DNA of 64,000 nucleotides from Gracilibacillus lacisalsi DSM 19029 (GTDB taxonomy: Bacteria > Bacillota > Bacilli > Bacillales > Amphibacillaceae). The stretch is taken from positions 169,489 through 233,488 of the forward strand of contig NZ_KB898664.1 of the NCBI RefSeq assembly GCF_000377765.1. Reading direction: 5' to 3'. This document shows, piece after piece, positions 20,465 through 31,822 of this stretch (the stretch's first letter is position 1; each line of letters starts with the position of its first letter). A program made the translations under genes and the position numbers. The notes under the pieces are model-generated. The model ran no database searches. It had not been told where the DNA came from and was given only the letters and a program-made list of their open reading frames with translations.

Positions 20465-21727
20465 CTATTTTTTCATTTTTTGATATATTTGTTGTAAATT
20501 TTTTTCAAACTTACCGGTATCCTTAGGCTGATAGTATTGTTTATGCTTGATTTTGTCGGGTAAATATTGTTGCTTAACCCAGCCGCCTTCATAGGCGTGC
20601 GGGTATTTATAATCAACTCCACGACCAAGGGCTGATGCTCCTTTATAATGCGCATCTTTTAAGTGAGCGGGTATTTCACCGGTATCACCACTACGAATAT
20701 CAGCAAGTGCTGCGTCCAGTGCTGAATAAGCACTATTCGATTTCGGAGACAAACATAGCTCGACAATAGCCACAGATAAAGGGATACGGGCTTCCGGAAA
20801 GCCTACGCGTTCAGCGGTCTCGACTGCAGCTAAGGCTCTTGGACCAGCTTGTGGATTTGCAAGTCCAATATCTTCATATGCACAAACCAGCATTCTCCGA
20901 GCAATACTTTCTAAGTCACCCGCTTCGATCAGTCGTCCTAAATAATGTAATGCAGCGTCAACATCACTGCCGCGGATTGACTTTTGAAAAGCAGATAATA
21001 CGTCGTAATGGGCATCTCCTCCTTTGTCATGGGAGAAACTCTTTTTTTGCATACAAGCTTCAGCATTCGCTAAATCAATCACGATCTGGTCATCGGTTTG
21101 AGGGGTAGAGTAGGCTGCTAGTTCTAGGCCGTTTAAGGCAGCTCGCAAGTCACCATTACAGGCATTAGCAAAATGTTCTTTCGCTTCTTGCTCCACTACA
21201 AGTGGCAACTTTCCTAAACCATTTTCTTCATCTGCAATCGCACGATCTAATGCTTCCATAATATCTGAAGGTTCGAGCCGAAAGAGTTCAAAAATATGGG
21301 AACGACTACGGATCGCAGGATTGATCGAGTGATAAGGATTTGACGTCGTACAACCGATTAATGTAATTAAATTCGATTCTACATGTGGCAAAAGAAAGTC
21401 TTGTTTTGCCTTATCAAGTCGGTGCACCTCATCTAATATGACGACAAGCTGTCCCGACATTTTTGCTTCCTCTACAGCAATCTGCATATCTTTTTTCTTA
21501 TCAATCGCTGCATTCAATAGTTTATAGCGAATACCTAAACTATTTGCAATACCGATTGCCATAGAGGTTTTCCCTGTGCCTGGAGGTCCATAGAATACCA
21601 TTGAATGGAGTCGGTTTGCATCAACCATTCTCCTGATCATTTGGCCTTCTCCTACTAAATGTTGTTGTCCGATTACTTCATCTATATTTTTTGGTCTCAT
21701 TCGAAATGCAAGTGGTTGATTTGCCAT
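20465..21727 (-). CDS. rarA: Replication-associated recombination protein RarA
   Basis: A 420-residue AAA+ ATPase of the RarA/MgsA/WRNIP1 family that acts at stalled replication forks. Walker A GPPGTGKT is at residues 47-54, Walker B LDEVHR at 98-103, sensor region TTSNPYHSINPAIRSRS near 128-144, then the C-terminal tetramerisation domain (SDVDAALHYLGRLIEAGD, ARRMLVCAYEDIGLANP). It starts with ATG after an AAGGATG site. It lies beside cymR, the B. subtilis arrangement (yrvN), and is divergent from it. Confidence 0.94.
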   Translation of the reverse strand: MANQPLAFRMRPKNIDEVIGQQHLVGEGQMIRRMVDANRLHSMVFYGPPGTGKTSMAIGIANSLGIRYKLLNAAIDKKKDMQIAVEEAKMSGQLVVILDEVHRLDKAKQDFLLPHVESNLITLIGCTTSNPYHSINPAIRSRSHIFELFRLEPSDIMEALDRAIADEENGLGKLPLVVEQEAKEHFANACNGDLRAALNGLELAAYSTPQTDDQIVIDLANAEACMQKKSFSHDKGGDAHYDVLSAFQKSIRGSDVDAALHYLGRLIEAGDLESIARRMLVCAYEDIGLANPQAGPRALAAVETAERVGFPEARIPLSVAIVELCLSPKSNSAYSALDAALADIRSGDTGEIPAHLKDAHYKGASALGRGVDYKYPHAYEGGWVKQQYLPDKIKHKQYYQPKDTGKFEKNLQQIYQKMKK

Positions 21728-21954
21728 GGTAACATCCTTTCTATTACTTCTAGAGCAAGCAACTTGACATTTTTTAGCTGCTTTCTTAATATAGGCAAGT
21801 ATGTAATGATGAGAAATACTTAGCTAAGTACGTTCGTTGTTTCTTTTTACCTGCTATGAATTGTTCTGCAATTAGTATATCATTCATGCTATAATAACAA
21901 CTAATGACGAACATTGTATATAGATAATTTGAAGGGGAAAAATGAGGTGTAATC

Positions 21955-22374
21955 ATGAAGATATCTACGAAAGGGAGATATGGACTTACGATTATGATCG
22001 AGCTGGCCAAAAATAATGGCAACGGCCCGATGTCGTTAAAAAGTATCGCCAAAGAAAATAATTTATCAGAACACTATTTAGAGCAACTAGTTGCCCCATT
22101 GAGAAATGCTAGCTTAGTAAAAAGTATTCGTGGCGCATATGGTGGTTATGTATTGGCAAAAGAACCGAATGAGATAACAGCTGGAGATATCATCCGAATT
22201 CTAGAAGGACCAATCACTCCGGTTGAGGGAATTGAAGAGGAAGAGCCAGCCAAACAGGAACTTTGGATCAGAATTCGTGATGCAGTGAAAGATGTACTGG
22301 ATACAACCACATTAGAGGACTTGTCCACTTATGGGGAAAAAGGTGTACAGGATCCTTACATGTTCTACATTTAA
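21955..22374 (+). CDS. cymR: Cysteine metabolism repressor CymR
   Basis: A 139-residue Rrf2-family winged-helix regulator. The helix-turn-helix is near residues 22-50 (PMSLKSIAKENNLSEHYLEQ), with the IRGAYGGYVL wing at about 62-71. The Rrf2 iron-sulphur cysteines are absent, as in CymR. In B. subtilis CymR works with CysK to repress cysteine uptake and synthesis genes. It is followed 18 bp later by a cysteine desulfurase, which supports a sulphur role. The ATG follows an AAATGAGGTG site. Confidence 0.9.
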   Translation: MKISTKGRYGLTIMIELAKNNGNGPMSLKSIAKENNLSEHYLEQLVAPLRNASLVKSIRGAYGGYVLAKEPNEITAGDIIRILEGPITPVEGIEEEEPAKQELWIRIRDAVKDVLDTTTLEDLSTYGEKGVQDPYMFYI

Positions 22375-22392
22375 AGAAAAGAGTTGAAAGTA

Positions 22393-24658
<2,266 letters not shown>

Positions 24659-24660
24659 TT

Positions 24661-24694
24661 GAAAGGGGCAGCATATTAATGTGCTGTCCCTTTC
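24661..24694 (+). terminator. mnmA terminator-like hairpin
   Basis: A 13-bp stem with one G-U pair (24661-24673 with 24682-24694) two bases after mnmA. The T run after it is weak. Confidence 0.65.
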
Positions 24695-24724
24695 GCTTAA
24701 AAAAGGTGAAAAGATAAAACAAAA

Positions 24725-24857
24725 GTGTCCATCATAAGCTCGATGAAGGACAAAAGAGGAACAAATCAACAAGAAGTGTCCATCATAAGCTTGATGAAGG
24801 ACAAAAGAAGAGCAAATCACAAAAAAGTGTCTCTTATCAATCTGATAAAAGACAAAT
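24725..24857. repeat. 51-bp hairpin-repeat array 2
   Basis: Three units start at 24725, 24776 and 24827, again exactly 51 bp apart. Each has GTGTCC or GTGTCT, a 17-nt self-complementary interior (TCAT/ATGA in units 1-2, TTATC/GATAA in unit 3), then GGACAAAAG or AGACAAATG. The geometry is the same as array 1 while the interior sequences differ. It lies between mnmA and the TPR gene. A short frame runs through it without a convincing ribosome-binding site. Confidence 0.82.
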
Positions 24858-24959
24858 GCGATATTCAGATACAGAATTGGTCATTCATACGATCAATCAG
24901 CAGACAGTGCTTGCACGCTAATTCACTATTAAGCTAAAATAACAACAGGAGGTTTTAAC

Positions 24960-25625
24960 ATGACTGAAATGGACCAAGGGATTCAGTATATGAAAGAAGG
25001 CAAGCTAGAAGAAGCAGCACAATACTTTACAGATGCGATTGAAAAAAATCCACAAGATCCCGTTCATTATATCAACTTTGGTAATCTACTTTTACATATG
25101 AAAGATTATGAGCGAGCTGAACGATTTTATCAAAAGGCAACAGAGCTTGATGAGAAAGCAGCAACAGCTTATTATGGATTGGGAAATGTTCAGTTTGAAC
25201 AGGAGAAATACGACTCGGCAAAAGAATATTTTCAGAAAGCAATTAGTCTTGGCTTGGAAGAAGCGGATCCTTACTTTATGTTAGGAATGACATTTTTATA
25301 CGATGAGCAGTTTAAATTATCACTTCCATATCTACAACGAGCAAGCGAACTAAGCCCTGATGATGTGGATGTGCAATTTCAATATGGACTGGCACTAGCA
25401 CAAACAGAGCAACTGGACTTTGCCAAATCAACTTTTGAAAGAGTATTGGAGTTACAAAAAGAACATAGTGATGCTCATTATAATTTAGGGGTTATCGCCT
25501 TATATGATGAAGATGTTGTACAGGCATTGGCGCATTTTCATCAAGCACTCGAAATTCAACCTGATCACTTATTAGCAGGAAATGGTAAACAGCAAATTGA
25601 AAAAATGCTCGAAGAAAACCAGTAA
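24960..25625 (+). CDS. Tetratricopeptide-repeat protein (YrrB-like)
   Basis: A 221-residue soluble protein made of about six TPR units of 34 residues. Repeated consensus pieces are visible, such as NFGNLLLHMKDYERAERFYQ, YYGLGNVQFEQEKYDSAKEYF and YNLGVIALYDEDVVQALAHF. It probably mediates protein contacts. YrrB lies between mnmA and recD2 in B. subtilis, as here. The ATG follows AGGAGG. recD2 starts 18 bp after its stop, so the two are likely co-transcribed. Confidence 0.85.
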   Translation: MTEMDQGIQYMKEGKLEEAAQYFTDAIEKNPQDPVHYINFGNLLLHMKDYERAERFYQKATELDEKAATAYYGLGNVQFEQEKYDSAKEYFQKAISLGLEEADPYFMLGMTFLYDEQFKLSLPYLQRASELSPDDVDVQFQYGLALAQTEQLDFAKSTFERVLELQKEHSDAHYNLGVIALYDEDVVQALAHFHQALEIQPDHLLAGNGKQQIEKMLEENQ

Positions 25626-25643
25626 GAAATGGAGGTCTTTGTA

Positions 25644-28013
25644 ATGGAGAATAGCCAACCGGCCGAACAAAAAAATTTCATAAAAGGTGAAATGATTCAT
25701 ACTATATTCGAAAATAAACAAGAGCATTTTTCCATTGCAAAGATCAAGATTCTCGAAACCAATCAACAGTTTGATGAAACAGAAGTCGTCGTGAAAGGAT
25801 ATTTCCGGCGCCTAGATCCTGGTGAAACCTATGAATTTTATGGACGGGTTGTTGATCATAAACGATTTGGTCGTCAATTCCAAGTGGAAAGCTATCAACG
25901 TTTTCTTCCTGAATCGAAGGAAGGCGTGATAGCCTATTTATCAAGTGATCTATTTCCGGGTATCGGAAAAAAAACAGCAGAACGGATTGTCGATACATTA
26001 GGAGAATCAGCTCTATCTCAGATTCTGAACGATCAAGCTGTTCTGGCTCAGGTAAAAGGATTAGCGAAAGACAAACAGGAAAAAATTTATCAGATCCTGC
26101 AAGAAAATCAAGGGTTTGAACATATTGTCATTGCATTGTCGAAATATGGTTTCGGCCTGAAAATGGCACAGAAAATGTATACAGCTTTTAAAGAAAATAC
26201 TTTAGAAACATTGCAAACTAATCCGTATGCTTTCGTATTTGAAGTGGAAGGCTTTGGTTTCATACGAGCCGATCAAATGGCTAAAGAGAATAACATTCCA
26301 ATTGATCATCCTACTAGATTACAAGCAGCGTGTGTTTATATTCTGCAAAACAGTATTCAGGATGGTCATGTTTATTTACCGATTGATCAGTTATTATATG
26401 AAATGGATCAATTATTAGATGGAGAAGCAAACCAGATCGATGTTGACAAAATGACTGCTCAAATTGTTGAGCTAAATACAGAAAAACAAATCATTGTAAC
26501 GGATAAAAAAGTCTATTTACCGTCCCTATACTACTCAGAAACAGGATTTTGCGCTCAAATAAAACGAATTGCTGACAAAAAAATAGACCGAGCATTTACA
26601 GATGCAGAATTGTTAAAAATTGTTGGTTCTATTGAGGAAGAAGAAGTTTTAAGTTATGGAAAAGAGCAATATCAGGCACTAGAAACCGCATTATCAGAGA
26701 AAATATTCATCTTAACTGGTGGGCCAGGGACCGGTAAGACCACGGTTATCAAAGGAATTATTAATGCTTATGCAGAAATCCACGATCTTTCATTGGATCG
26801 AGATGATTATAAAGAAGACGAAGAATATCCATTTGTATTAACTGCACCAACTGGTCGTGCAGCCAAAAGAATGAAAGAGTCCACAGGCATTGACAGTGTG
26901 ACGATTCACCGTCTATTAGGCTGGGATGGCAATGAGACTTTCGATAAAGATGAAAATAATAAGCTGGAAGGAAAAATTCTCGTTATTGACGAATTTTCGA
27001 TGGTTGATATATGGCTTGCTTATCAATTGTTTCGTGCGATTCCAGATGATATGCAAGTAGTAATTGTAGGAGATGAAGACCAATTGCCATCCGTCGGTCC
27101 AGGACAGGTGCTTGCAGATCTGTTAAAAAGCGAGGTCGTCTCATCCGTTTCACTCAAGGAAGTGTACCGGCAAAAGGAAGGCTCCAAAATCATTCAGCTT
27201 GCTCATGAAATCAAAAACAATCATATACAGCCAGATAGCTTAACCAAAGCAAATGATTTTAACTTTTTAACTTGCCCGGATTATCAGGTTGTTGATATTG
27301 TAACGCAAGTAGTGAAAAAAGCTCATGACAAAGGAGTGGACTTACGGCAAATTCAGGTGTTAGCTCCCATGTACCGTTCAAAAGCAGGTATTCACCGGTT
27401 AAATACAGAGCTCCAAGCAGTGATCAACCCGCCACAACAAGGTAGAAGGGAAATGCGTTTTGGTGATACTGTTTTTCGCAAAGGGGACAAGGTCATCCAA
27501 CTTGTCAATCAACCAGAAGATGGTGTGTTTAATGGTGATATAGGGGAAGTTGTCGCCATTTTTGAAAAAGATGAGAATGTTGACCAAGAGGAACAAGTTG
27601 TTGTAAGTTTTGATGACAAAGAAGTTGCTTATGCTAAAGCAGATTTGATGAACCTGATGCATGCTTACTGTACGTCAATTCATAAGTCACAAGGTAGTGA
27701 ATTTCAAATTGTCATTTTGCCAATTATCCCGGGATACAATCGGATGCTGCGCAAAAACTTGATCTATACAGCGATTACCCGTGCTAAACAATCGCTTGTC
27801 ATGTGTGGTGATAAATCAGCATTTTTACGAGGGGTGCAAACTGAAGATACTAATCAACGTTATACATCACTTATTACTTATTTACATGAATTATTCCAAG
27901 TACACGAAAATAAAGCAGAAAATGCAGGAGAGCAGAAGTTAACTGCAGATGAACAACTGCTTGCTGTAGAAGTAGGTCAAGAAGATTTTTCACCTTATGA
28001 CTTTATGGAGTAA
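25644..28013 (+). CDS. recD2: RecD2-type 5'-3' DNA helicase
   Basis: 789 residues of the RecD2/YrrC helicase family, which works without RecBC. An N-terminal OB-like domain and helix-hairpin-helix region (FPGIGKKTAERI near 107-118) precede the motor. Walker A LTGGPGTGKTTV (about 353-364), Walker B VIDEFSMVD, and the late motifs YCTSIHKSQGSEF and YTAITRAK are visible. The ATG at 25629 lies before the GGAGG site, so the ATG at 25644, 7 nt after it, is the start. RecD2 affects replication-fork progress and mismatch repair in B. subtilis. Confidence 0.93.
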   Translation: MENSQPAEQKNFIKGEMIHTIFENKQEHFSIAKIKILETNQQFDETEVVVKGYFRRLDPGETYEFYGRVVDHKRFGRQFQVESYQRFLPESKEGVIAYLSSDLFPGIGKKTAERIVDTLGESALSQILNDQAVLAQVKGLAKDKQEKIYQILQENQGFEHIVIALSKYGFGLKMAQKMYTAFKENTLETLQTNPYAFVFEVEGFGFIRADQMAKENNIPIDHPTRLQAACVYILQNSIQDGHVYLPIDQLLYEMDQLLDGEANQIDVDKMTAQIVELNTEKQIIVTDKKVYLPSLYYSETGFCAQIKRIADKKIDRAFTDAELLKIVGSIEEEEVLSYGKEQYQALETALSEKIFILTGGPGTGKTTVIKGIINAYAEIHDLSLDRDDYKEDEEYPFVLTAPTGRAAKRMKESTGIDSVTIHRLLGWDGNETFDKDENNKLEGKILVIDEFSMVDIWLAYQLFRAIPDDMQVVIVGDEDQLPSVGPGQVLADLLKSEVVSSVSLKEVYRQKEGSKIIQLAHEIKNNHIQPDSLTKANDFNFLTCPDYQVVDIVTQVVKKAHDKGVDLRQIQVLAPMYRSKAGIHRLNTELQAVINPPQQGRREMRFGDTVFRKGDKVIQLVNQPEDGVFNGDIGEVVAIFEKDENVDQEEQVVVSFDDKEVAYAKADLMNLMHAYCTSIHKSQGSEFQIVILPIIPGYNRMLRKNLIYTAITRAKQSLVMCGDKSAFLRGVQTEDTNQRYTSLITYLHELFQVHENKAENAGEQKLTADEQLLAVEVGQEDFSPYDFME

Positions 28014-28052
28014 TCATGACTTCCTGAAGTTTTGTTGGAAGTCTTCCTCTTA

Positions 28053-28087
28053 AGCAGAGATCGGTATTACCGTCTCTGCTTTTTTTT
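28053..28087 (+). terminator. recD2 terminator
   Basis: An 8-bp perfect stem (28053-28060 with 28073-28080), an inner 4-bp extension and a run of eight T. Confidence 0.9.
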
Positions 28088-28308
28088 GTTAAAAAACTGA
28101 TTCGAAAGTAATGGAAAATAAAAAGATGATAATTAAATAGGAATATATATCTGTTTTTCCAAAAAATACATATATTCTCTGGATTATTCTGCTATTTTTT
28201 ATTTATAATGATTTATTAGATGAATAGTTTATTATGTGTTAATAGTGCGTAAAACTTCCACTTCAAAGTTCAAGTGAATCGAAGGAATAAAGCGTGGCTA
28301 ACCCCCTA

Positions 28309-28331
28309 ATGATCAGTCGGCCACTGATCAT
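28309..28331. promoter_or_regulatory. Palindrome before the LXG operon
   Basis: A perfect 9-bp inverted repeat, ATGATCAGT/ACTGATCAT with a 5-nt centre, 24 bp before the GGAGGTG of the first LXG-operon gene. No T run follows, so an operator or mRNA hairpin is more likely than a terminator. The remaining 28088-28308 stretch is AT-rich and shows no gene or clear promoter. Confidence 0.5.
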
Positions 28332-28367
28332 AGTCTTACTCTATCATATGTTACGGAGGTGTACAGA

Positions 28368-28793
28368 TTGTCAGATTCTGATTTTTTAAGTAATGCATTT
28401 TATATTATTTCTAATCGTTCAGCGGATATAGAACAAAAGATAGAAAGGTTAAAAGAAGCGAAACGTGACATAGAAGCTGAACAGGATCAAGCATTCATCG
28501 AAATTAAACAAATTGAAAAACCTTCTTTAGATCTTTCATGGGAGGGTGCAGAAGCCAATAAGTTTGACGAGGATCGCCGTGAAGCTTATCAAGTGATGAA
28601 AACGAAGATTAGTAATTATGATCACTACATCTACCGGATAGATTGGGAAATAAGTCAACTAAAACTTCAACAAAATACACTGGATATTGCCAGTTCGATT
28701 GCTTATCAGGCGGATCGATTATTGGATCAAGGTGAAGAAGCTGTGGAAGCATTCGGACGAAAAATTAACGAATTAAAAGGATGGTTGTTCTAA
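28368..28793 (+). CDS. YwqH-like LXG accessory protein (DUF5082)
   Basis: A 141-residue, mostly alpha-helical, charged protein with two coiled-coil stretches (about 12-45 and 70-110) and a W-x-G-like SWEGAEA near residue 56, reminiscent of WXG100 partners. This layout matches the DUF5082/YwqH proteins encoded before LXG toxins. Such small helical partners bind the LXG domain and help type VII export. The TTG at 28368 follows GGAGGTG; the frame opens from a GTG at 28359 that overlaps the site. The stop overlaps the next start by one base. Confidence 0.75.
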   Translation: MSDSDFLSNAFYIISNRSADIEQKIERLKEAKRDIEAEQDQAFIEIKQIEKPSLDLSWEGAEANKFDEDRREAYQVMKTKISNYDHYIYRIDWEISQLKLQQNTLDIASSIAYQADRLLDQGEEAVEAFGRKINELKGWLF

Positions 28794-29086
28794 TGAACAT
28801 AAGATTAAGTAGTACTGCTGGTGGTGGAACGGAAATCAAGCTCCATTTTCATTCTGTTATGGCGCAACTTGAAAATGCGAGAAATTGCTTATCCCAATTA
28901 GAATTACCGAAGCCTACTGACACTTATGGTAAAAATGAACTGAAATTCACGAATGAATGGTTGGAACGGGAAGAAATGATTCATGAATTTTTATTACAAT
29001 ATATTGAAACGGTAGAAAAAAACCTGGCAGACACAAGAGAAAGTGTGAAAAAACTAAAAGAACAAGACGAAGCAATTGGAAGGTAG
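28793..29086 (+). CDS. YwqI-like LXG accessory protein (DUF5344)
   Basis: A 97-residue helical protein whose N-terminus MNIRLSSTAGG and length match DUF5344/YwqI, the second small partner in B. subtilis ywqHIJK. Its TAATG junction with the previous gene implies translational coupling. AAAGGATGG lies before the start. It probably forms a complex with the LXG domain for export through the type VII secretion system; no type VII apparatus gene is in this window. Confidence 0.75.
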   Translation: MNIRLSSTAGGGTEIKLHFHSVMAQLENARNCLSQLELPKPTDTYGKNELKFTNEWLEREEMIHEFLLQYIETVEKNLADTRESVKKLKEQDEAIGR

Positions 29087-29110
29087 AAAGATGGAAAGGG
29101 AGAGGAAGCG

Positions 29111-31087
29111 ATGAGCTCAACTGAAACGTTGGAAACTAAATCGCTAGTCGAGACAGTAGAAGCTAGGGCACAGGAATATAAGGCTTTAAGTGAACAACTA
29201 GAAACATTAAGAACTGCTTTTCAGCAAATTGTTGATTTAAATGATTTTACTGGGAAGAGTGCTAATGCAATTAAAGGATTTTATCGTGCGCAAATCGATG
29301 TCATTGAAGCTTGGCTTGATTTCATTGATATGCAAATAGCTTTTTTTCAAGGAATAGAAGGAATGGCAGATGATTTCGAATTAGGTGGAAAAACATTGGT
29401 GGAAGTCCCCTTTTTGGAAAGAGAACTTGCCAATAGTACTTCAAAGGCATTCAATCTGGTCGATGCCCAGCAATCCAATTTGCAATCGATCTTTTCACGC
29501 ATCAATGACCTCGTTTCATTAGACGTTTTTTCCAAGAGTGACTTTGAAGAACGGATGGAAGATGCTGAGGACAAACGGAAACAAACCAAACAGAAAGTAA
29601 GGGAATTTGATCAGCTCTTATTGGATCATTATCATCAGTCATCTCTCCATGAACAAGTGATTGTCGGTTTAATACAAGAAATGCTTCATGCTTCATCTCA
29701 GGGTGGAGAAATTTCTCCCGTTCATTTTAATGAAATCATCTATCAGCAAAGTGAAGTCCATCAAGCAAGGCAAGATGCACAGGAGCTTACCTCATCCTAT
29801 ATGCAGTACCAGGAGGAACTACAGGAAAATCGTGAATTACAAGCTAAAATAGAGGAAATGGAAAATCGCCCATGGTACGAAAAAGCGTGGGATACAGTCT
29901 GTACGTTTACAGGTGAAATAACCGGTTATTACGATGCCAAGCGTGCATCGACAGGAGTAGATCCGGTTACTGGTGAAAAATTAACGACTGCCGAACGTGT
30001 GACGGCAGGATCATTGGCAGCAGCCGGATTTATCCCTGTAGTAGGTTGGGCAGGAAGAGCACTGAAAGGTGGAAAAACAGCTTACACGATGTCGAAAGGT
30101 GTAAAAGCCACGGATCATGTATTGGATGCCTACCAAAATACGAAGGCATTTGATATACTAAAGAAGACAGAGTATGGTATATATGGACTGGCATCCTATA
30201 ATGGATTCAGTGAATATATTACCGGCAAAGATATGTTCGGCAACGAATTAAGTGAAGAAAAACGAAATCAAAGCCTAACCCAAAGCCTATTCATGTTAGG
30301 TGCTGGTGGAGCAAGTGTAGCCGTAGATCGCATGCAGGCAAAAAACAGCCTCTCCACGATCTTCCCGACACCAAAACCACCCGCAACAGTACCGAAAACT
30401 CCAAAACCATGGTCAGTAAATTATGCAATGAAGTGGTTGAAGGAACAAATACCGGAAGTTCGGATTGTACAGGATTCGATGGGTGGTTCTTATCCGGTGT
30501 TTATGAAGAGGAGTGGTGGTGAGAAAACTAGTAGCGAGTTAGGTAATTATAGTGAGAGAACGTTTAAAGAAAGAAAAATTGATGTTGGTAAATCTGATAT
30601 AGATAACCTAAGGAAAAAATGGAATGTCCCTGAAACTGAAACAGTTGCAGTTGGTAAGACTGATGTAAGAGGATTAGAGGATTTGAAGTTTGAAGCTGGA
30701 TCACCAAAAGTACGAAAAGAAGCTGGATTACCTGACTTAGATGAAGCAATGCCTAACAGGAACATTAAAGCTCCTGGAAATAACCCATTGTTCACTAGAC
30801 ACGCAGAAGAAGGAATACTCAATGAATTCGATTCGGCAGTGATAAAATCAGGAATAGATCCTGAAGACGTAGTAGGAACACTTAAACTTCATCAATCGAA
30901 TCCTTCAGGTGTTTGCAGAAAGTGTTATCAAGGACTAGCAAACGAAAAAGTTCCTCCAGGTGTATTAAAGCAATTAAGTATAAAATATCCTAATTTAATC
31001 TTAGAAGTAACATCAGAAGTTGATGAAAGTATTAAAGTAACTGGTAGACTTAATCTAAAAATAAAAAATGGAAACTATATTGATTAA
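29111..31087 (+). CDS. LXG polymorphic toxin with YwqJ-like deaminase tip
   Basis: 658 residues. Residues about 1-210 are the helical LXG export domain, then a coiled coil to about 250. A pretoxin segment with VTGEKLTTAERVTAGS and IPVVGWAGRA follows (about 278-325), then a proline-rich linker (about 405-465) and the C-terminal tip. The tip has H564-A-E566 and P598-SGVC602-RKC605, the zinc and catalytic signature of cytidine-deaminase-fold toxins, closest in pattern to the YwqJ deaminases. It should act on nucleic acid or nucleotides of competing cells after type VII export. The linker DNA at 30323-30487 is repeated downstream at 31819-31983, so the tip looks exchangeable. The target base is unknown. 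Confidence 0.85.
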   Translation: MSSTETLETKSLVETVEARAQEYKALSEQLETLRTAFQQIVDLNDFTGKSANAIKGFYRAQIDVIEAWLDFIDMQIAFFQGIEGMADDFELGGKTLVEVPFLERELANSTSKAFNLVDAQQSNLQSIFSRINDLVSLDVFSKSDFEERMEDAEDKRKQTKQKVREFDQLLLDHYHQSSLHEQVIVGLIQEMLHASSQGGEISPVHFNEIIYQQSEVHQARQDAQELTSSYMQYQEELQENRELQAKIEEMENRPWYEKAWDTVCTFTGEITGYYDAKRASTGVDPVTGEKLTTAERVTAGSLAAAGFIPVVGWAGRALKGGKTAYTMSKGVKATDHVLDAYQNTKAFDILKKTEYGIYGLASYNGFSEYITGKDMFGNELSEEKRNQSLTQSLFMLGAGGASVAVDRMQAKNSLSTIFPTPKPPATVPKTPKPWSVNYAMKWLKEQIPEVRIVQDSMGGSYPVFMKRSGGEKTSSELGNYSERTFKERKIDVGKSDIDNLRKKWNVPETETVAVGKTDVRGLEDLKFEAGSPKVRKEAGLPDLDEAMPNRNIKAPGNNPLFTRHAEEGILNEFDSAVIKSGIDPEDVVGTLKLHQSNPSGVCRKCYQGLANEKVPPGVLKQLSIKYPNLILEVTSEVDESIKVTGRLNLKIKNGNYID

Positions 31088-31100
31088 TTGGAGGTATATT

Positions 31101-31613
31101 ATGACACATACTAACTTTCACAATTTTACAGAAAATGGTCAAATTATATTTTTCCTAGGATTATCAGAAAAAGTTTTAATGGTATTTTCTCGAAAGGAAG
31201 ATCAAGTTGTTGCTCAGAAAGCTATAAATAAATGTTGGGAGTGGATAAAACATAAAGAAAACATAGGCGATATTCTTTATGATTTATTGGATAATGAGGA
31301 AAATGGTATTACTATAATTCAAGAGATGTCAGATAATGAATTTGATGTTACAGCATGGAATTGTATTATTGATGCAGTTGCTTTTACTAGTAGAAAAGCA
31401 TTTGAAAGAGAAAATGTAAAATATTTCCCAGAACCTATTGCTTTAGTTGATGACACATTAGTAGACCATTTTATTGAGTGTTTTAAAAAATGCGTGGAGA
31501 ATTCAGAAAGTTATATTCAGACAATAAATTCTTTATTGGATGATTACAGTAAGGGAAATATTGAGAGTGATTTACAAACAGAAGTTTTAAGGGAATTACA
31601 AATTAAAATTTAA
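31101..31613 (+). CDS. Probable immunity protein for the deaminase toxin (Imm6-like)
   Basis: 170 residues, acidic, mostly helical, with no signal peptide. It starts with ATG after GGAGG, 13 bp behind the toxin stop, the standard place for a cognate immunity gene. The NKCWEWIKHKENIGDILYD and LLDNEENG region resembles the Imm6 family, which accompanies deaminase toxins, but I make that link from memory and it is not certain. An earlier in-frame ATG at 31068 lies inside the toxin gene without a site. A terminator follows. Confidence 0.65.
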   Translation: MTHTNFHNFTENGQIIFFLGLSEKVLMVFSRKEDQVVAQKAINKCWEWIKHKENIGDILYDLLDNEENGITIIQEMSDNEFDVTAWNCIIDAVAFTSRKAFERENVKYFPEPIALVDDTLVDHFIECFKKCVENSESYIQTINSLLDDYSKGNIESDLQTEVLRELQIKI

Positions 31614-31698
31614 CTAACATAAGGTTTTAACTTGAGACGAAATTATAGAGGTAGAAGAGTAATTGACACTAAACTGAATATAGAATCACTTAAGTAAA

Positions 31699-31737
31699 AA
31701 AAGGTGGGCTTACAGATGATGTTGGCTCACCTTTTAA
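31699..31737 (+). terminator. Terminator of the LXG toxin-immunity operon
   Basis: An 11-bp stem with one mismatch (31699-31709 with 31725-31735) ending in TTTT, about 85 bp after the immunity stop. It marks the end of the active operon before the orphan cassette. Confidence 0.7.
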
Positions 31738-31822
31738 CTTAAAGACAAACTATAAATATGATCTAGTTTATTCCAATGATGTAGAATTATTGCCTGATGA
31801 TATCTTCGATAGCTGGTCGTAG
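31735..31822 (+). pseudogene. C-terminal remnant of a YezG-family immunity gene
   Basis: Bases 31741-31817 match 33904-33980, the 3' end of the intact immunity gene at 33557-34009, with about five mismatches in 77 bp. The frame (YKYDLVYSND, then ELLPDDIFDSWS and stop) is still open. It joins directly to the duplicated toxin-linker sequence, a recombination scar. Confidence 0.75.
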
